A stretch of DNA of 64,000 bases from Roseovarius mucosus DSM 17069 (GCF_000768555.3 NZ_KN293979.1:1-64000); one strand, 5' to 3'. Counted from the stretch's first letter, positions 1 to 9,230 are shown. Notes: generated from the letters alone by a model not told the origin. Translations and numbers: made by a program.

Positions 1-1196
1 CCGAGGCGCGCGCCGAGGCGCGCGCCGAGGCGCTCGCCCGCGCCCTGCCAGACCAGATCGGCCGTGCGCAGGCGCTGCCCGGCTACGACGGGGCCTTGGA
101 CGGGGTGGAGGCCGCTCAGATCACCCGGGTCGAGGATCTGGCGCGCCTGCCGGTTCTGCGCAAATCCGATCTGGGTCGCGCACAGGGGGCGGCGTCCCCG
201 TTTGGCGGGCTGACAAGCCTGCCTGCCTCGGGGTTTGCCCATATCTTTCAATCCCCCGGCCCGATCTATGAGCCGGGCGGGGTCAGCCATGACTGGTGGC
301 GCATGGGCCGATTTCTGCATGCCTGCGGTGTTGGGCGGGGCGATATCGTGCAGAACTGTTTTGGTTATCACCTGACCCCTGCGGGCATGATCTTCGAGAA
401 TGGCGCACGGGCCGTCGGGGCCGCGGTGCTGCCTGCCGGCACCGGCCAGACCGAGTTGCAGGCGCGCGCCGCGCATGACGTTGGCGTTACCGCCTATGCG
501 GGCACGCCCGATTATCTCAAGGTCATTCTCGACAAGGCCGAAGAAATGGGACTTTCCCTCAAGATCACAAAGGCCGCTGTCGGGGGCGGTGCGCTCTTTC
601 CGTCGCTGCGTGCGGAGTATGCCGCGCGCGGGATCGCCTGTCTGCAATGCTATGCTACCGCCGATCTGGGCAATATCGCCTACGAGAGTGCGGCGCAGGA
701 GGGGATGATCGTGGACGAGGACGTGATTGTCGAGATCGTGACTCCCGGCACCGGCAATCCGGTTGCCCCCGGCGAGGTGGGCGAAGTGGTGGTGACGACG
801 CTCAACCCCGATTATCCGCTCATTCGCTTCGCCACTGGCGATCTGAGCGCAGTGATGGAGGGGGAAAGCCCCTGCGGCCGTACCAACCTGCGCATCAAGG
901 GCTGGATGGGCCGCGCCGATCAGACGACTAAAATCAAGGGCATGTTCGTGCGCCCCGAACAGGTGGCTGCATTGGTCGCTCGGCATGACACAATTGCGCG
1001 TGCCCGTGTCATCGCCAGCCGCGAGGGCGAGGCCGATGTGATGACCGTGCGGATCGAAGCGACGGGGGGCGAGGCCGAGCATTTCGCGGGGTCGGTGGTG
1101 GAGACCCTCAAACTCAAGGGTCGGATCGAGATCGTACCGCCCGGCAGCCTGCCCAATGATGGCAAGGTAATCGAGGATCTGCGCAGTTACGAGTGA
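1..1196 (+). CDS. PaaK-like AMP-dependent CoA ligase, 5' end outside window
   Basis: Adenylate-forming enzyme of the phenylacetate-CoA ligase (PaaK) type, expected to activate a carboxylic acid with ATP and CoA. The reading frame is open to the left edge (first full codon at 3), so the N-terminus is missing. Visible hallmarks are a mid-protein stretch with YATADLGNIAYE, the late adenylation motif IRFATGDLSAV, and a C-terminal lid domain with KGMFVRPEQV, the arrangement seen in PaaK-like proteins. The substrate cannot be told. In this family such genes often follow branched-chain-type ABC transporter genes, which would lie outside the window. The first 36 bases contain three near-identical 12-base units encoding an EARA-type repeat. 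Confidence 0.8.
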   Translation, partial: EARAEARAEALARALPDQIGRAQALPGYDGALDGVEAAQITRVEDLARLPVLRKSDLGRAQGAASPFGGLTSLPASGFAHIFQSPGPIYEPGGVSHDWWRMGRFLHACGVGRGDIVQNCFGYHLTPAGMIFENGARAVGAAVLPAGTGQTELQARAAHDVGVTAYAGTPDYLKVILDKAEEMGLSLKITKAAVGGGALFPSLRAEYAARGIACLQCYATADLGNIAYESAAQEGMIVDEDVIVEIVTPGTGNPVAPGEVGEVVVTTLNPDYPLIRFATGDLSAVMEGESPCGRTNLRIKGWMGRADQTTKIKGMFVRPEQVAALVARHDTIARARVIASREGEADVMTVRIEATGGEAEHFAGSVVETLKLKGRIEIVPPGSLPNDGKVIEDLRSYE

Positions 1197-1201
1197 GGGC
1201 G

Positions 1202-1248
1202 CCGAAATCTTGAAAAGATTTCGGACCGCGATCTTTGCAAGATCGCGG
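1202..1248. terminator. Two tandem perfect stem-loops between convergent genes
   Basis: Two hairpins lie back to back. CCGAAATCTT (1202-1211) pairs with AAGATTTCGG (1215-1224), and CCGCGATCTT (1226-1235) pairs with AAGATCGCGG (1239-1248). Each has a perfect 10-bp stem and a 3-base loop. They separate the stop of the CoA ligase (1196) from the stop of the convergent flavoprotein gene (1263), so bidirectional termination is the likely role. Neither has a long T run. Confidence 0.6.
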
Positions 1249-1262
1249 CACTCCGCTTGTCG

Positions 1263-2501
1263 TCAGGAAAACCGGTTGGCGTCATAGGGCGCAAGGTCGA
1301 TATTTGGACGCTTGCCGCTTATCAGGTCGGCCACGATCCTGCCTGTCTTGGGCCCTGCGGTCAGGCCGATATGCTGATGACCAAAGGCCGCATGAACCCC
1401 CGTCTGCCCGATCTCGCCGATCAACGGCAGGCTGTCGGGGGTAGAGGGGCGAAAGCCCATCCATTCCTCGACGCCCTCATAGGCCAGATCCGGAAAGACC
1501 TGCGCCACGCCGCGTCGGATAAGGTCCAATGGCGCGCGCGAGGGGCCCTTGGTGATCCCGCCCAATTCCACCGTGCCCGCGCAACGCAGACCGTGCGCCA
1601 TCGGATTGACCGCAAATTTGCCGGTCGTGATCATCATCGGGTTACGCGGCATCTGCGACGGTGCGGTAAAATGCAGGTGATACCCGCGCTCGGCCTCAAG
1701 TGGCACCTTGAGGCCCAGTTTCGCCATCAGCGGCTTGGACCATATCCCCGCCGCCAAAACCGCCGCATCGCAAGGCATAGCACCACGATCCGTCTCGACC
1801 GTGCTGATCCGCCCATCGGTGAGGGTGATGTCGCGCACCTCGGCCTGCAGATATTGCCCGCCCTCGTCCAGCAATACGGCTGCCAGATCGGCCATATAAG
1901 CACCGGGGTTGAGGATGTGGCCGTGCCCTTTCAGCGTGGCAAGGCATTGCGTTGCGGGGCCCAGAATCGGCTCCGCCTCTTGCACCGCGCCGCCCTCTAA
2001 CAGCTCTGGCACATAACCTGCCGCGCGTTTCAGCGCCCAACCGTAGGCATCGGCCTCGAAATCGGCGCGGCTCGCGTAGGCATAGCTGAAATCGCTGGAG
2101 GCCACCCATTTTTCCGCCCGCGTGCCGCGCGTCAGCGCCAGATGCTGATCCAGACTATCCGCGACGATACCGGTGATGCCCGCCACCATCCGCCGGGTGT
2201 CGCGGTCGTTTGCATTGGCCGCGAATTTCAGAAGCCACGGGATCAGGCGCGGGAAATAGGACCATTGCACGAAGAGCGGCTTGTTGGGGTTAAGGGCATA
2301 TTTCAAACCCGTGGCCATCACTCCGGGTGTATTGACCGGCACGATGGCCCACTGCGCCAAAAGACCAGCATTGCCAAAGGATGCGCCGGCACCCGGCCCA
2401 TCCTTGTCCAGCAAGGTAACATCATGGCCTGCGCGGCGCAGCCAGATGGCCGCGCTCAACCCGCAGATACCCGCGCCGACGACAATGATCCTGCTCGACA
2501 T
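1263..2501 (-). CDS. FAD-dependent D-amino-acid dehydrogenase-like oxidoreductase
   Basis: 412-residue flavoprotein of the DAO superfamily, resembling the small subunit of D-amino-acid dehydrogenase (DadA), which oxidises D-amino acids to 2-oxo acids and feeds electrons to the respiratory chain. The N-terminus has the Rossmann FAD motif VVGAGICGLSAAIWLRRAGH followed by an acidic strand end (TLLDKDGPGAGASFGNAG). Near the C-terminus MGFRPSTPDSLPLIGE and the GHQHIGLTAGPKTGRIVADLI type sequence are typical of this family. It lies downstream of a rhodanese gene on the same strand, 67 bases away, and may be cotranscribed. The exact amine substrate is not readable from the sequence. Confidence 0.8.
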   Translation of the reverse strand: MSSRIIVVGAGICGLSAAIWLRRAGHDVTLLDKDGPGAGASFGNAGLLAQWAIVPVNTPGVMATGLKYALNPNKPLFVQWSYFPRLIPWLLKFAANANDRDTRRMVAGITGIVADSLDQHLALTRGTRAEKWVASSDFSYAYASRADFEADAYGWALKRAAGYVPELLEGGAVQEAEPILGPATQCLATLKGHGHILNPGAYMADLAAVLLDEGGQYLQAEVRDITLTDGRISTVETDRGAMPCDAAVLAAGIWSKPLMAKLGLKVPLEAERGYHLHFTAPSQMPRNPMMITTGKFAVNPMAHGLRCAGTVELGGITKGPSRAPLDLIRRGVAQVFPDLAYEGVEEWMGFRPSTPDSLPLIGEIGQTGVHAAFGHQHIGLTAGPKTGRIVADLISGKRPNIDLAPYDANRFS

Positions 2502-2568
2502 GGCCTGCGCCCTCTCTCAAATGCGAGGCCACGTTGCGCAAAGCGGGCGCGGGATGCAAGGGGCATGA

Positions 2569-2961
2569 TCAGCCCTTTTGGGGCTTTTCTCCGACCGGTC
2601 CACCGGCTGCCTGCCAGCCTTTGAACCCGTCGCTGAGATGGCTCACGCCTTCCAGCCCCATGTCTTGCGCGGTGCGCGCTGACAAGGCCGAACGCCAGCC
2701 AGACGCGCAATAGAACACAAAGCGCTTGCCGCTCTGGAATTGCGGCTTGGCATAGGGGCTTTCGGGGTCAATCCAGAATTCGAGCATCCCGCGCGGACAG
2801 TGAAAGGCGCCGGGGATCATGCCATCGCGCTCCAGCTCGCGCGGGTCGCGCAGGTCGACAAAGATCACGTCCTCGACCCCGTGAAGCGCCAGCAACTCTG
2901 CTGCGGGGGCGTGGGGGACCACCGCGTTCGCCTCTGCCACCATATCCTTGATCCGTTTCAC
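2569..2961 (-). CDS. Rhodanese-domain sulfurtransferase
   Basis: Single-domain 130-residue rhodanese. It has FVDLRDPRELERDGMIPGA, as in the domain's CH2A region, and an active-site loop CASGWRS with Cys85 as the persulfide-carrying residue. Such proteins move sulfane sulfur, but the acceptor is unknown. No signal peptide is seen, so it is probably cytoplasmic. The 131-base gap to the divergent gene at 3093 must hold both promoters. The flavoprotein gene follows on the same strand. Confidence 0.85.
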   Translation of the reverse strand: MKRIKDMVAEANAVVPHAPAAELLALHGVEDVIFVDLRDPRELERDGMIPGAFHCPRGMLEFWIDPESPYAKPQFQSGKRFVFYCASGWRSALSARTAQDMGLEGVSHLSDGFKGWQAAGGPVGEKPQKG

Positions 2962-3092
2962 TCTATGTCCTCCTTCGCGTGCGTTGGGTATAGGCTATCC
3001 GTCCCGCAGGGCGAAGGAAAGCGGGCGCGCTTGACTTTGCGTGCGCCTTGGCTCAGGTCTGCGCGCAACGAAAGGCCGTTGGAGGGCCGGGG

Positions 3093-3425
3093 ATGAGCGA
3101 CACGGAAAAGAAAGCCAATCGGCAACAGGTCTATACGCTCTTGGTCGAAATCGGGCGCAAGAGCGGCGACGGCCTGCCCGACAAGGCCACCGGCGCGGCC
3201 CTGATGATCTATGCCTCGGGTGTGGATGAGGCTGAAGCCGTGCGTGAAACCGTGGCAATCCTGAAGCAGGCCGATTGCGCGCCGCTCGATGTGTCAGGCT
3301 ATGGCACCTTGGCCGAGCGTGAGGCGGAAGGCCATGACATCTCGGATGAAGAGCGCGCCCTGATGCAGCGCGCCTTGGATGAAAATTCAGTCATCGTCGC
3401 GCAGATGACGCCGTTTTTTGACTGA
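3093..3425 (+). CDS. Small conserved hypothetical protein
   Basis: 110-residue acidic cytoplasmic protein that I do not recognise as a named family. Start ATG at 3093 is chosen over an upstream in-frame ATG at 3048 because GGAGGG (3081-3086) sits at ribosome-binding distance. The sequence is helical in character with no signal peptide or membrane segment. It contains one cysteine in the middle (KQADCAPLD) and ends in hydrophobic TPFFD. It is divergent from the rhodanese gene and stands alone. Confidence 0.7.
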   Translation: MSDTEKKANRQQVYTLLVEIGRKSGDGLPDKATGAALMIYASGVDEAEAVRETVAILKQADCAPLDVSGYGTLAEREAEGHDISDEERALMQRALDENSVIVAQMTPFFD

Positions 3426-3800
3426 ATACGGGCCGGTTCGGCCTGCGACCTAGCAGCGCAAGCAGAACAGGTTGCCCCAAGGTAAACTCTCCCTAGGATC
3501 GTAACGCGGTGATGCCAGAGGGATCGGGTTCAATCTATTGGGGTGCGATTGGGCAAAAGCCTGTCAATGGCGCGCGTAGGTGTCGAAAGCGGAATAAAAT
3601 TCCGTTTTACATTGATCGTTTGAAACGTATGTATGCGCTGGTTGAACGCTACGTCGGTCTGCCCATATCGTGAAACGCGAGCGAGATGGCACGACATGTG
3701 CTACGGTTCACCTTGAAATATGACAAAGAGGCAGCAGTACCTATGGTACAACAGGCCATGATGAAAAGCCGGTTGGACGGGGGGTGCGCGCCGCCGCAAA
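3426..3800. other. Intergenic region upstream of the histidine kinase
   Basis: No convincing gene is seen. A small AT-rich dyad, GGAAT-aaa-ATTCC, lies near 3591-3603 in the middle of the region and could be an operator or part of a promoter for the kinase. The last 45 bases may belong to the kinase coding sequence (see the G-tract finding). Confidence 0.4.
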
Positions 3801-5066
3801 TTGTCTTTTGCCTTTGTCTGGCTCGGGCTTTCATTCACCACGGTTTGGATGGTGATCACCGGGCTCAGTGGTGAGTTGGAGGTTTTCCTCATCGGCGCGC
3901 TCGCCTTTGGTGGCTTTGCCTTTGTGCGGGTGCTCAAGAACCGATTGCCTTTGGTCTGGGTCAATACCTGTTGGCTGACATCAACCAATGTTGCGATTTT
4001 CCTAGGGGCGTGTGTCGTGCATGTCGACGGGCATATCGACATCATGCTGGTTCCGATGGTGGGCTTTCCCTTTGCCGTTTTTTCTATCTACCGCGACAGG
4101 TTCTACATCGCGGCCATGGTGGCCTTGCCAATTATCCTGTGGTTCACATGGTTTGTGTTGCACGATGTCCAGACTCCGATCATCGACCAAGCCACGGCCA
4201 TTCGGTATTACGCCCCTATGTCAGCCCTCACGGCGTTTAGTATCATTGTCTACCCGGTGTTCTATTTTGCGATTGTCTCAGCGCAGCATTCGACCGAGAT
4301 CAAGCGTGCCCGTCAGGATGCCGAACAATCGAGCCGTGCCAAGACGGTCTTGCTGTCGGGGATCAGCCACGAGATGCGCACGCCGCTGAATGCGGTCATC
4401 GGTCTTGCTGAACTCTTGCGAGAGGATGGCATGAAAAAGGGGGATGCGCAGCAGGCCGACTTTGCCGGTCGGATCATGCAATCCGGTGAGACGCTCTTGG
4501 CGACAGTGGAAAAGACCATGCATTTCGCGGATATCGCAGCGCGGCGCTCGGCTGTGACGCTGGTTCCGGTGCCTGTTGCGGATGTGGTTGAGCGGGTGGT
4601 TGAGACCTACCGTCCCGAAGCGACACAGCGTGGCATCACGCTTGTGGCAGAGGAAACCAGCTCACTCGTCCTCGCGGATCCTACCTTGTTTCAGGAGGCA
4701 TTGGAGCAACTCTTGGAAAACGGCGTGCGGTATTGCGGAACTGGCGGCTGTGTGACGGTCGCGGTCGCGGGTGAGCGGGCCGGGTATCATAGGATCACGG
4801 TCTCTGATAATGGGCCCGGTTTTGGGGCGGTCGATCCAGCACTGGCCTTTGCGCCCTTTGAGCGGTTAGCGCATGCGACGGGAACGACATTCGGCGCGGG
4901 TATGGGGCTGGCTATCGCACGAATCAAGGCCGAGGCGATGTCTGGCAGTGTGGGGATAGATTTTGACGTGCCAAGTGGCGCGCGGGTCTGGATCGAATTG
5001 CCCGCCTCCTTTGGCGAGGCAACATCCCGAACAGTGCTCAGGCCGCGCGGTTCATCGCAAGCGTGA
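3801..5066 (+). CDS. Orphan membrane-bound sensor histidine kinase
   Basis: About 421 residues. The first ~160 are strongly hydrophobic, giving five to six predicted membrane segments with little periplasmic domain. A HisKA segment follows with SGISHEMRTPLNAVIGL (phospho-acceptor His190), then an ATPase domain with an N-box (EQLLENGVRYCG), G1 (DNGPGFG) and G2 (GAGMGLAIA). No response regulator lies nearby, so the partner is unknown. The only in-frame start options are TTG at 3801 or ATG at 3849, because two stops precede them. A run of six Gs (3779-3784) just upstream suggests that the true N-terminus may lie in another frame. Its last 29 bases overlap the convergent Hint gene. Confidence 0.85.
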   Translation: MSFAFVWLGLSFTTVWMVITGLSGELEVFLIGALAFGGFAFVRVLKNRLPLVWVNTCWLTSTNVAIFLGACVVHVDGHIDIMLVPMVGFPFAVFSIYRDRFYIAAMVALPIILWFTWFVLHDVQTPIIDQATAIRYYAPMSALTAFSIIVYPVFYFAIVSAQHSTEIKRARQDAEQSSRAKTVLLSGISHEMRTPLNAVIGLAELLREDGMKKGDAQQADFAGRIMQSGETLLATVEKTMHFADIAARRSAVTLVPVPVADVVERVVETYRPEATQRGITLVAEETSSLVLADPTLFQEALEQLLENGVRYCGTGGCVTVAVAGERAGYHRITVSDNGPGFGAVDPALAFAPFERLAHATGTTFGAGMGLAIARIKAEAMSGSVGIDFDVPSGARVWIELPASFGEATSRTVLRPRGSSQA

Positions 5067-6126
5067 TCGCCTCATAGGGTTTGAGTACCGGCCAGATTGG
5101 ACGGGGGTGTTCCGGAAGGCGGGCGCGGTCGAACCCGGCCAGAACGCTGGCCCCCAATAGGTCAGGGTTGCGCCGGAGCCGCCCGATATAGAGGCTCTCG
5201 GTGCGTGTGCCTGCCACGATGATCTCTTCGTGGGCGGGCAACAGCAGGTGATGATAGCTGACAATATCGGACGTCTGGGCGTAGAGCGCCGAGAATCCGT
5301 TGATCAGATGTCGCGCCGGAACCAGAACGGCCTCGCATCCAAACAGGTATTCCACCTCAGAGCCACGGATCACCAGCCTTTGCTGCGGCGAGACGACGAT
5401 ATCTCGGCGGAGGCCGAAATAGGGTGCACGCAGGCGAACCGGCCGAAAGCTGCCCATGGCGGGCACTCGCCGCGTGACGGTTTGCAGCACCGGCACGATC
5501 TGTCCCTCGTCGGTATCCACCAGATGCCCGCGTTTGAGTTGACCCACAGGCATATAGCCGCTTGGGGTGCAGACCGGGACGTTCGTTGTCAGTCCGGGCA
5601 TTGGGCCGATGGGTTCAATCCGGTTCGACAGAGCAACAAAGATCACGTCCGGGTCGATCTGGCGTTGTCTTGGATCGGTCAGCAAAGTGCGCAGATCTGC
5701 CAGCGGCATCGGATGCGGTGGCGGCAATGCAATGCTGTGGACGCGGTCCATCTCTGGCCGCTCGAGTGAGAGCCGTCCCCAACGGGCAGGCGCGTCCCAA
5801 GAGTAGGTTAGACGCAAGGTATCCGTGCGATCGTCGGCGCGGTAGGGCAGGGTGGCATGGCGTACATCCCCGGCCTGTGTCTCGATCAAGACGATCCCGC
5901 CCCCCGGAAGCGCCTGTATCGAAAAGCCGCCGCTCCACGGGTGACTACGGCTGAAGGCCACCAAGGTTTGCGGCCGTCCTTCAGACGAGAGCCGGGTTTC
6001 AATCATCAAAGTGCCGCGTGTCAGCAAGGCGTTGGCATCGGGTGGGGGCGTTCCGTCTTGTTGCCGATCAAGACCGTGCAGGGCAAATCGCCCACCCGAC
6101 TGATCGGAGATTCCGATCCACCCCAT
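5038..6126 (-). CDS. Degenerate Hint-domain protein
   Basis: 362 residues. Residues ~30-130 look like a beta-sandwich (TRGTLMIETRLSS ... LRLTYSWDAPARWGRLSLE). From ~178 a Hint (hedgehog/intein) domain is recognisable by VCTPSGYMPVGQLKRGHLVDT and IVVSPQQRLVIRGSEVEYLFG. In the intact neighbour this domain begins CFVAGTLIRTPEG. Here the aligned residue is Gly178 (GLTTNVPVCTPSG), so the nucleophilic Cys needed for self-splicing or cleavage is absent. Cys186 is eight residues further on, at a non-equivalent position. It lies 3 bases after the upstream Hint gene and is almost certainly cotranscribed. The role is unknown. Confidence 0.8.
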   Translation of the reverse strand: MGWIGISDQSGGRFALHGLDRQQDGTPPPDANALLTRGTLMIETRLSSEGRPQTLVAFSRSHPWSGGFSIQALPGGGIVLIETQAGDVRHATLPYRADDRTDTLRLTYSWDAPARWGRLSLERPEMDRVHSIALPPPHPMPLADLRTLLTDPRQRQIDPDVIFVALSNRIEPIGPMPGLTTNVPVCTPSGYMPVGQLKRGHLVDTDEGQIVPVLQTVTRRVPAMGSFRPVRLRAPYFGLRRDIVVSPQQRLVIRGSEVEYLFGCEAVLVPARHLINGFSALYAQTSDIVSYHHLLLPAHEEIIVAGTRTESLYIGRLRRNPDLLGASVLAGFDRARLPEHPRPIWPVLKPYEAITLAMNRAA

Positions 6127-6129
6127 CGG

Positions 6130-7710
6130 TCAGGCCGCCACGCCCTGCGCCACCAAGAGACGCGCCTCGTAACTCTTGAGCGTGCGACGTGCGGCGGGGC
6201 TATAGCCCGCGCCGGTCTCTGGATCGATTTCCGGGAAAAGCGCGCAAATCTCTGCGACAATCTCGGACTCAAAGCTTCGGGTGGTTTGCGGCCCGGGCAA
6301 GAAGCTCTCGGTGGCCAACCCTTCGGAAAAGACCACTTGATGCCGGTCAAAAAGGATGTGGACATAGTCCACCATACCCCCCTCGATACGCCGGACGGAT
6401 CGGTCATTGACCAGATCACGCGCGGCAATCAGCACTTCGCGTTCGCCAAAGAGCAACTCTGCCAGAGAATCGCGGATCAGCACCCGGTGCAGAGGTGAGA
6501 GCAACAGCGCACGGTGCCGTCCAAACGTATTGGCCGCGATCTGGATCGGGGCAAAATCTCCGATGGCCGCAACCCGTCGATGCCCGATCCAGCGCAGGGG
6601 CTGCGCGCCGTCATCCTGTGTCATTACCAGGTCGCCCGGGCGTAGCATATCCACGGGCACTTCGCCCTCGGGCGTTCGGATCAGCGTGCCTGCCACAAAG
6701 CAGGGCACCGAATTGACGGTGACAAAGCCTACATCGGTCTGGCCCGTGCTGCTCTGGACCTCGTAGGTGAAGTTGAACACTTCGGTGTCGCCATCACCGA
6801 TCACCTCAATGGTGCCGTCTGCGTTCAGCTGGATTTGCTGACCGGAATTGAGCGTGACGATGTCGCCAGCCGACACAGCCTTGCCGTTGATATGGGTAAT
6901 CGTCAGCGTGCCTGCGGTGTTGTTGACGTCGTTGCCGAGCAGGTCGAGGATGCGGGTGCCTTCGGGAAAGAGCGTGGTCGTGTCATCCATCGCAACAAGC
7001 GTGGTTTGCACGCTGTCGGCCGCAATCAGAACGGTCGAGTCGTAGTTGGCATCCGTCACGTCCGCGATACCGATGCGGATGGAATTCACCTCGCCAGAGT
7101 TGACCGGTATGGTCAGGGTCATGGTCAAGGTAAACCCGTCCATCTCGGTGTTGAACTGGTCTTGGGTGTTGTCGATGAAAAGGTTGCTGTTGGACCCGGC
7201 GTTGAGGTTATTGGGGTCGATGTCGCCGTCCCCAACGCTAAGCGGCACAAGGTTGCCATTGATCCAGACGCCAAAGAAATCCTGGAATGCGCCCACGGCG
7301 AATTCCGGATATTCCTCGGAGGCGAAGACGAATTGCATCGTCATCACATCACCGGTGGGGATGAAATCGACATCGAGGAAAGACGCGTCAAAGGTCTGCG
7401 CCCCCGCGGCGGCGTTGAAATCCGCCACGCCATTCGGACCGCTTGAAGTGGTCGTTGTGCTGGCGCTCTCGTTCGATTGGAAGAAGTTGTTGTTGGTGAA
7501 GCCGCGCAAATCGCCGGTCGAGAACATGACGCCCGTATCGCTGGGCGTGACACCGGGCGATATGGCATTGCCGTTGCTATAGATGCCCGATGAGTCGCGG
7601 TCGCCTGTATAAGAGGCGTTGATCACCTGTGTGCCATCACCAAAGATCGTCTGCGCCATCTGGATCGCGGATGCGTTCCGATTAATCGGAATTTCGACGC
7701 CTGCCACCAT
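6130..7710 (-). CDS. Choice-of-anchor-L / Hint-domain secreted protein
   Basis: 526 residues with no classical signal peptide. Residues ~15-240 resemble the choice-of-anchor L domain (GVMFSTGDL, FVFASEEYPEF, FFGVWINGN). A short Ig-like or cadherin-like segment follows (~240-332), and then a Hint domain starts with CFVAGTLIRTPEGEVPVDML (Cys337 as nucleophile) and continues with the conserved SPLHRVLIRDSLAELLFGE. Such proteins are common in Rhodobacterales and are thought to be exported surface or extracellular proteins that process themselves at the Hint domain; that is family knowledge, not proven here. First gene of a two-gene operon with the degenerate Hint protein. Confidence 0.85.
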   Translation of the reverse strand: MVAGVEIPINRNASAIQMAQTIFGDGTQVINASYTGDRDSSGIYSNGNAISPGVTPSDTGVMFSTGDLRGFTNNNFFQSNESASTTTTSSGPNGVADFNAAAGAQTFDASFLDVDFIPTGDVMTMQFVFASEEYPEFAVGAFQDFFGVWINGNLVPLSVGDGDIDPNNLNAGSNSNLFIDNTQDQFNTEMDGFTLTMTLTIPVNSGEVNSIRIGIADVTDANYDSTVLIAADSVQTTLVAMDDTTTLFPEGTRILDLLGNDVNNTAGTLTITHINGKAVSAGDIVTLNSGQQIQLNADGTIEVIGDGDTEVFNFTYEVQSSTGQTDVGFVTVNSVPCFVAGTLIRTPEGEVPVDMLRPGDLVMTQDDGAQPLRWIGHRRVAAIGDFAPIQIAANTFGRHRALLLSPLHRVLIRDSLAELLFGEREVLIAARDLVNDRSVRRIEGGMVDYVHILFDRHQVVFSEGLATESFLPGPQTTRSFESEIVAEICALFPEIDPETGAGYSPAARRTLKSYEARLLVAQGVAA

Positions 7711-8078
7711 GTCTTTGCCTGCCCCTTTTCAGAGGCAGCGTGCCAAGCTCACGCACGACCCGTGCGGGCCGCCCGATCCGGGTGCAATAGCGCATGGTAC
7801 TGCCTGCGATGCGCCTTGCTGCTCGAATGTCGCGGACCAGTCTGTCCTTTACGGATCTGGCGGCCCTGACGTGGTTTGATCACCCTGCCTCGGGTTTTAT
7901 TATATCCTTTTGGATAGCAAACAATTTGCGCGTTGTTAAGGTTTATTCGCTTTGGCCCTCCAAGCGCAGGCGCGCTGTGGCAAAGACGCCGTATGCCATG
8001 CGTTGTATTTCGCCCGGTTTGCCTTTGCCTGCGATCCGCGCTAGGCCTCCGCCAATACCGACTGACAGGACGCATACC
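7711..8078. other. Intergenic region between the Hint operon and dapE
   Basis: Divergent promoter region without a supported gene. An AT-rich stretch at about 7895-7960 is the most likely place for promoter elements. I see no riboswitch or repeat. Confidence 0.5.
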
Positions 8079-9230
8079 ATGCCCGAAACCCCGCTTGATC
8101 CCGCTCGCCTGACGGCTGATCTCATCCGCTGCGCCTCGGTCACACCCGAAGAAGGCGGTGCCCTGCGCCTGCTGCAAGAGGTGCTCGGTGAGGCTGGATT
8201 CACTTGCACTCGTGTGGATCGCGGCGGGGTCCCCAATCTCTTTGCCCGCTGGGGAGCGAAAGGGGCGGCGCGCAGTTTCGGCTTTAACGGGCATACCGAT
8301 GTGGTGCCTGTGGGGGATCTGGCGGCATGGTCCGTGCCACCCTTTGGTGGGGTCGAGAAAGACGGCATGATCTGGGGGCGTGGGGCCACGGATATGAAAT
8401 CGGGCGTTGCGGCCTTTGCTGCGGCGGCGGTGGATTTCGTGCGCGATACGCCGCCCGACGGTGCGGTGATCCTGGCCATCACCGGCGATGAAGAAGGCGA
8501 CGCGCTGGATGGCACGGTGGCCTTGCTCGACTGGATGCAGGCGCAGGGCGAGGTCATGACAGCCTGCCTTGTCGGAGAGCCGACCTGCCCCGAGCGCATG
8601 GGCGAGATGATCAAGATCGGGCGGCGCGGTTCGCTCTCGGCTTGGTTCACGCTGACCGGGGTGCAGGGCCATTCCGCATATCCGCACCGCGCCCGTAATC
8701 CGCTGCCTGCCATGGCGCGGCTGATGGACCGGCTCGCCTCGCACCGGCTGGACGAGGGCACGGCGCATTTCGATCCCTCGACGCTGGCGGTCGTGACCAT
8801 CGACACCGGCAATCCTGCGACCAATGTGATCCCGGCGCAGACCCGCGCCACTGTCAATATCCGGTTTAACGATGCGCATCACAGCGCCGATCTGATCAGC
8901 TGGATGCAGGCCGAATTGGACGGAGTCTGCGCAGAGTTCGGCATCACCGGCGAGATGCGCGTCAAGGTGTCGGGCGAGAGCTTTCTCACCCCGCCGGGGC
9001 CGCTCTCGGATTTGGTCGCGCGCGCGGTCGAGGCAGAGACCGGCGTGGTGCCCGTGCTGTCGACCTCTGGCGGCACCTCGGATGCCCGCTTTGTCAAGGA
9101 TCACTGCCCGGTGGTGGAATTCGGCCTTGTCGGGCAGACCATGCATCAGGTCGATGAGCGGGTCGAGGTGGCGCAGATTCACCAGCTAAAGGCGATTTAT
9201 GCCCGTATTCTTCGGGATTACTTTGGCTGA
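8079..9230 (+). CDS. dapE: Succinyl-diaminopimelate desuccinylase
   Basis: 383-residue M20-family zinc hydrolase that cleaves N-succinyl-LL-diaminopimelate in lysine and peptidoglycan-precursor synthesis. Visible: [12 protein letters not shown] (His72, Asp74), the bridging aspartate in GATDMKSG (Asp105), the general base and metal ligand in TGDEEGD (Glu138/139), the dimerisation-domain motif [23 protein letters not shown], and the final metal His in TMHQVDE. Start ATG at 8079 is preceded by AGGA and gives the usual family length; the in-frame extension to 7794 has no family support. It overlaps the next gene by one base. Confidence 0.95.
   Translation: MPETPLDPARLTADLIRCASVTPEEGGALRLLQEVLGEAGFTCTRVDRGGVPNLFARWGAKGAARSFGFNGHTDVVPVGDLAAWSVPPFGGVEKDGMIWGRGATDMKSGVAAFAAAAVDFVRDTPPDGAVILAITGDEEGDALDGTVALLDWMQAQGEVMTACLVGEPTCPERMGEMIKIGRRGSLSAWFTLTGVQGHSAYPHRARNPLPAMARLMDRLASHRLDEGTAHFDPSTLAVVTIDTGNPATNVIPAQTRATVNIRFNDAHHSADLISWMQAELDGVCAEFGITGEMRVKVSGESFLTPPGPLSDLVARAVEAETGVVPVLSTSGGTSDARFVKDHCPVVEFGLVGQTMHQVDERVEVAQIHQLKAIYARILRDYFG

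Noticed and set aside
7749..9182. 477-codon open frame on the minus strand across dapE
   Set aside because: Antisense to a clear dapE with all catalytic residues; no ribosome-binding site or family features.
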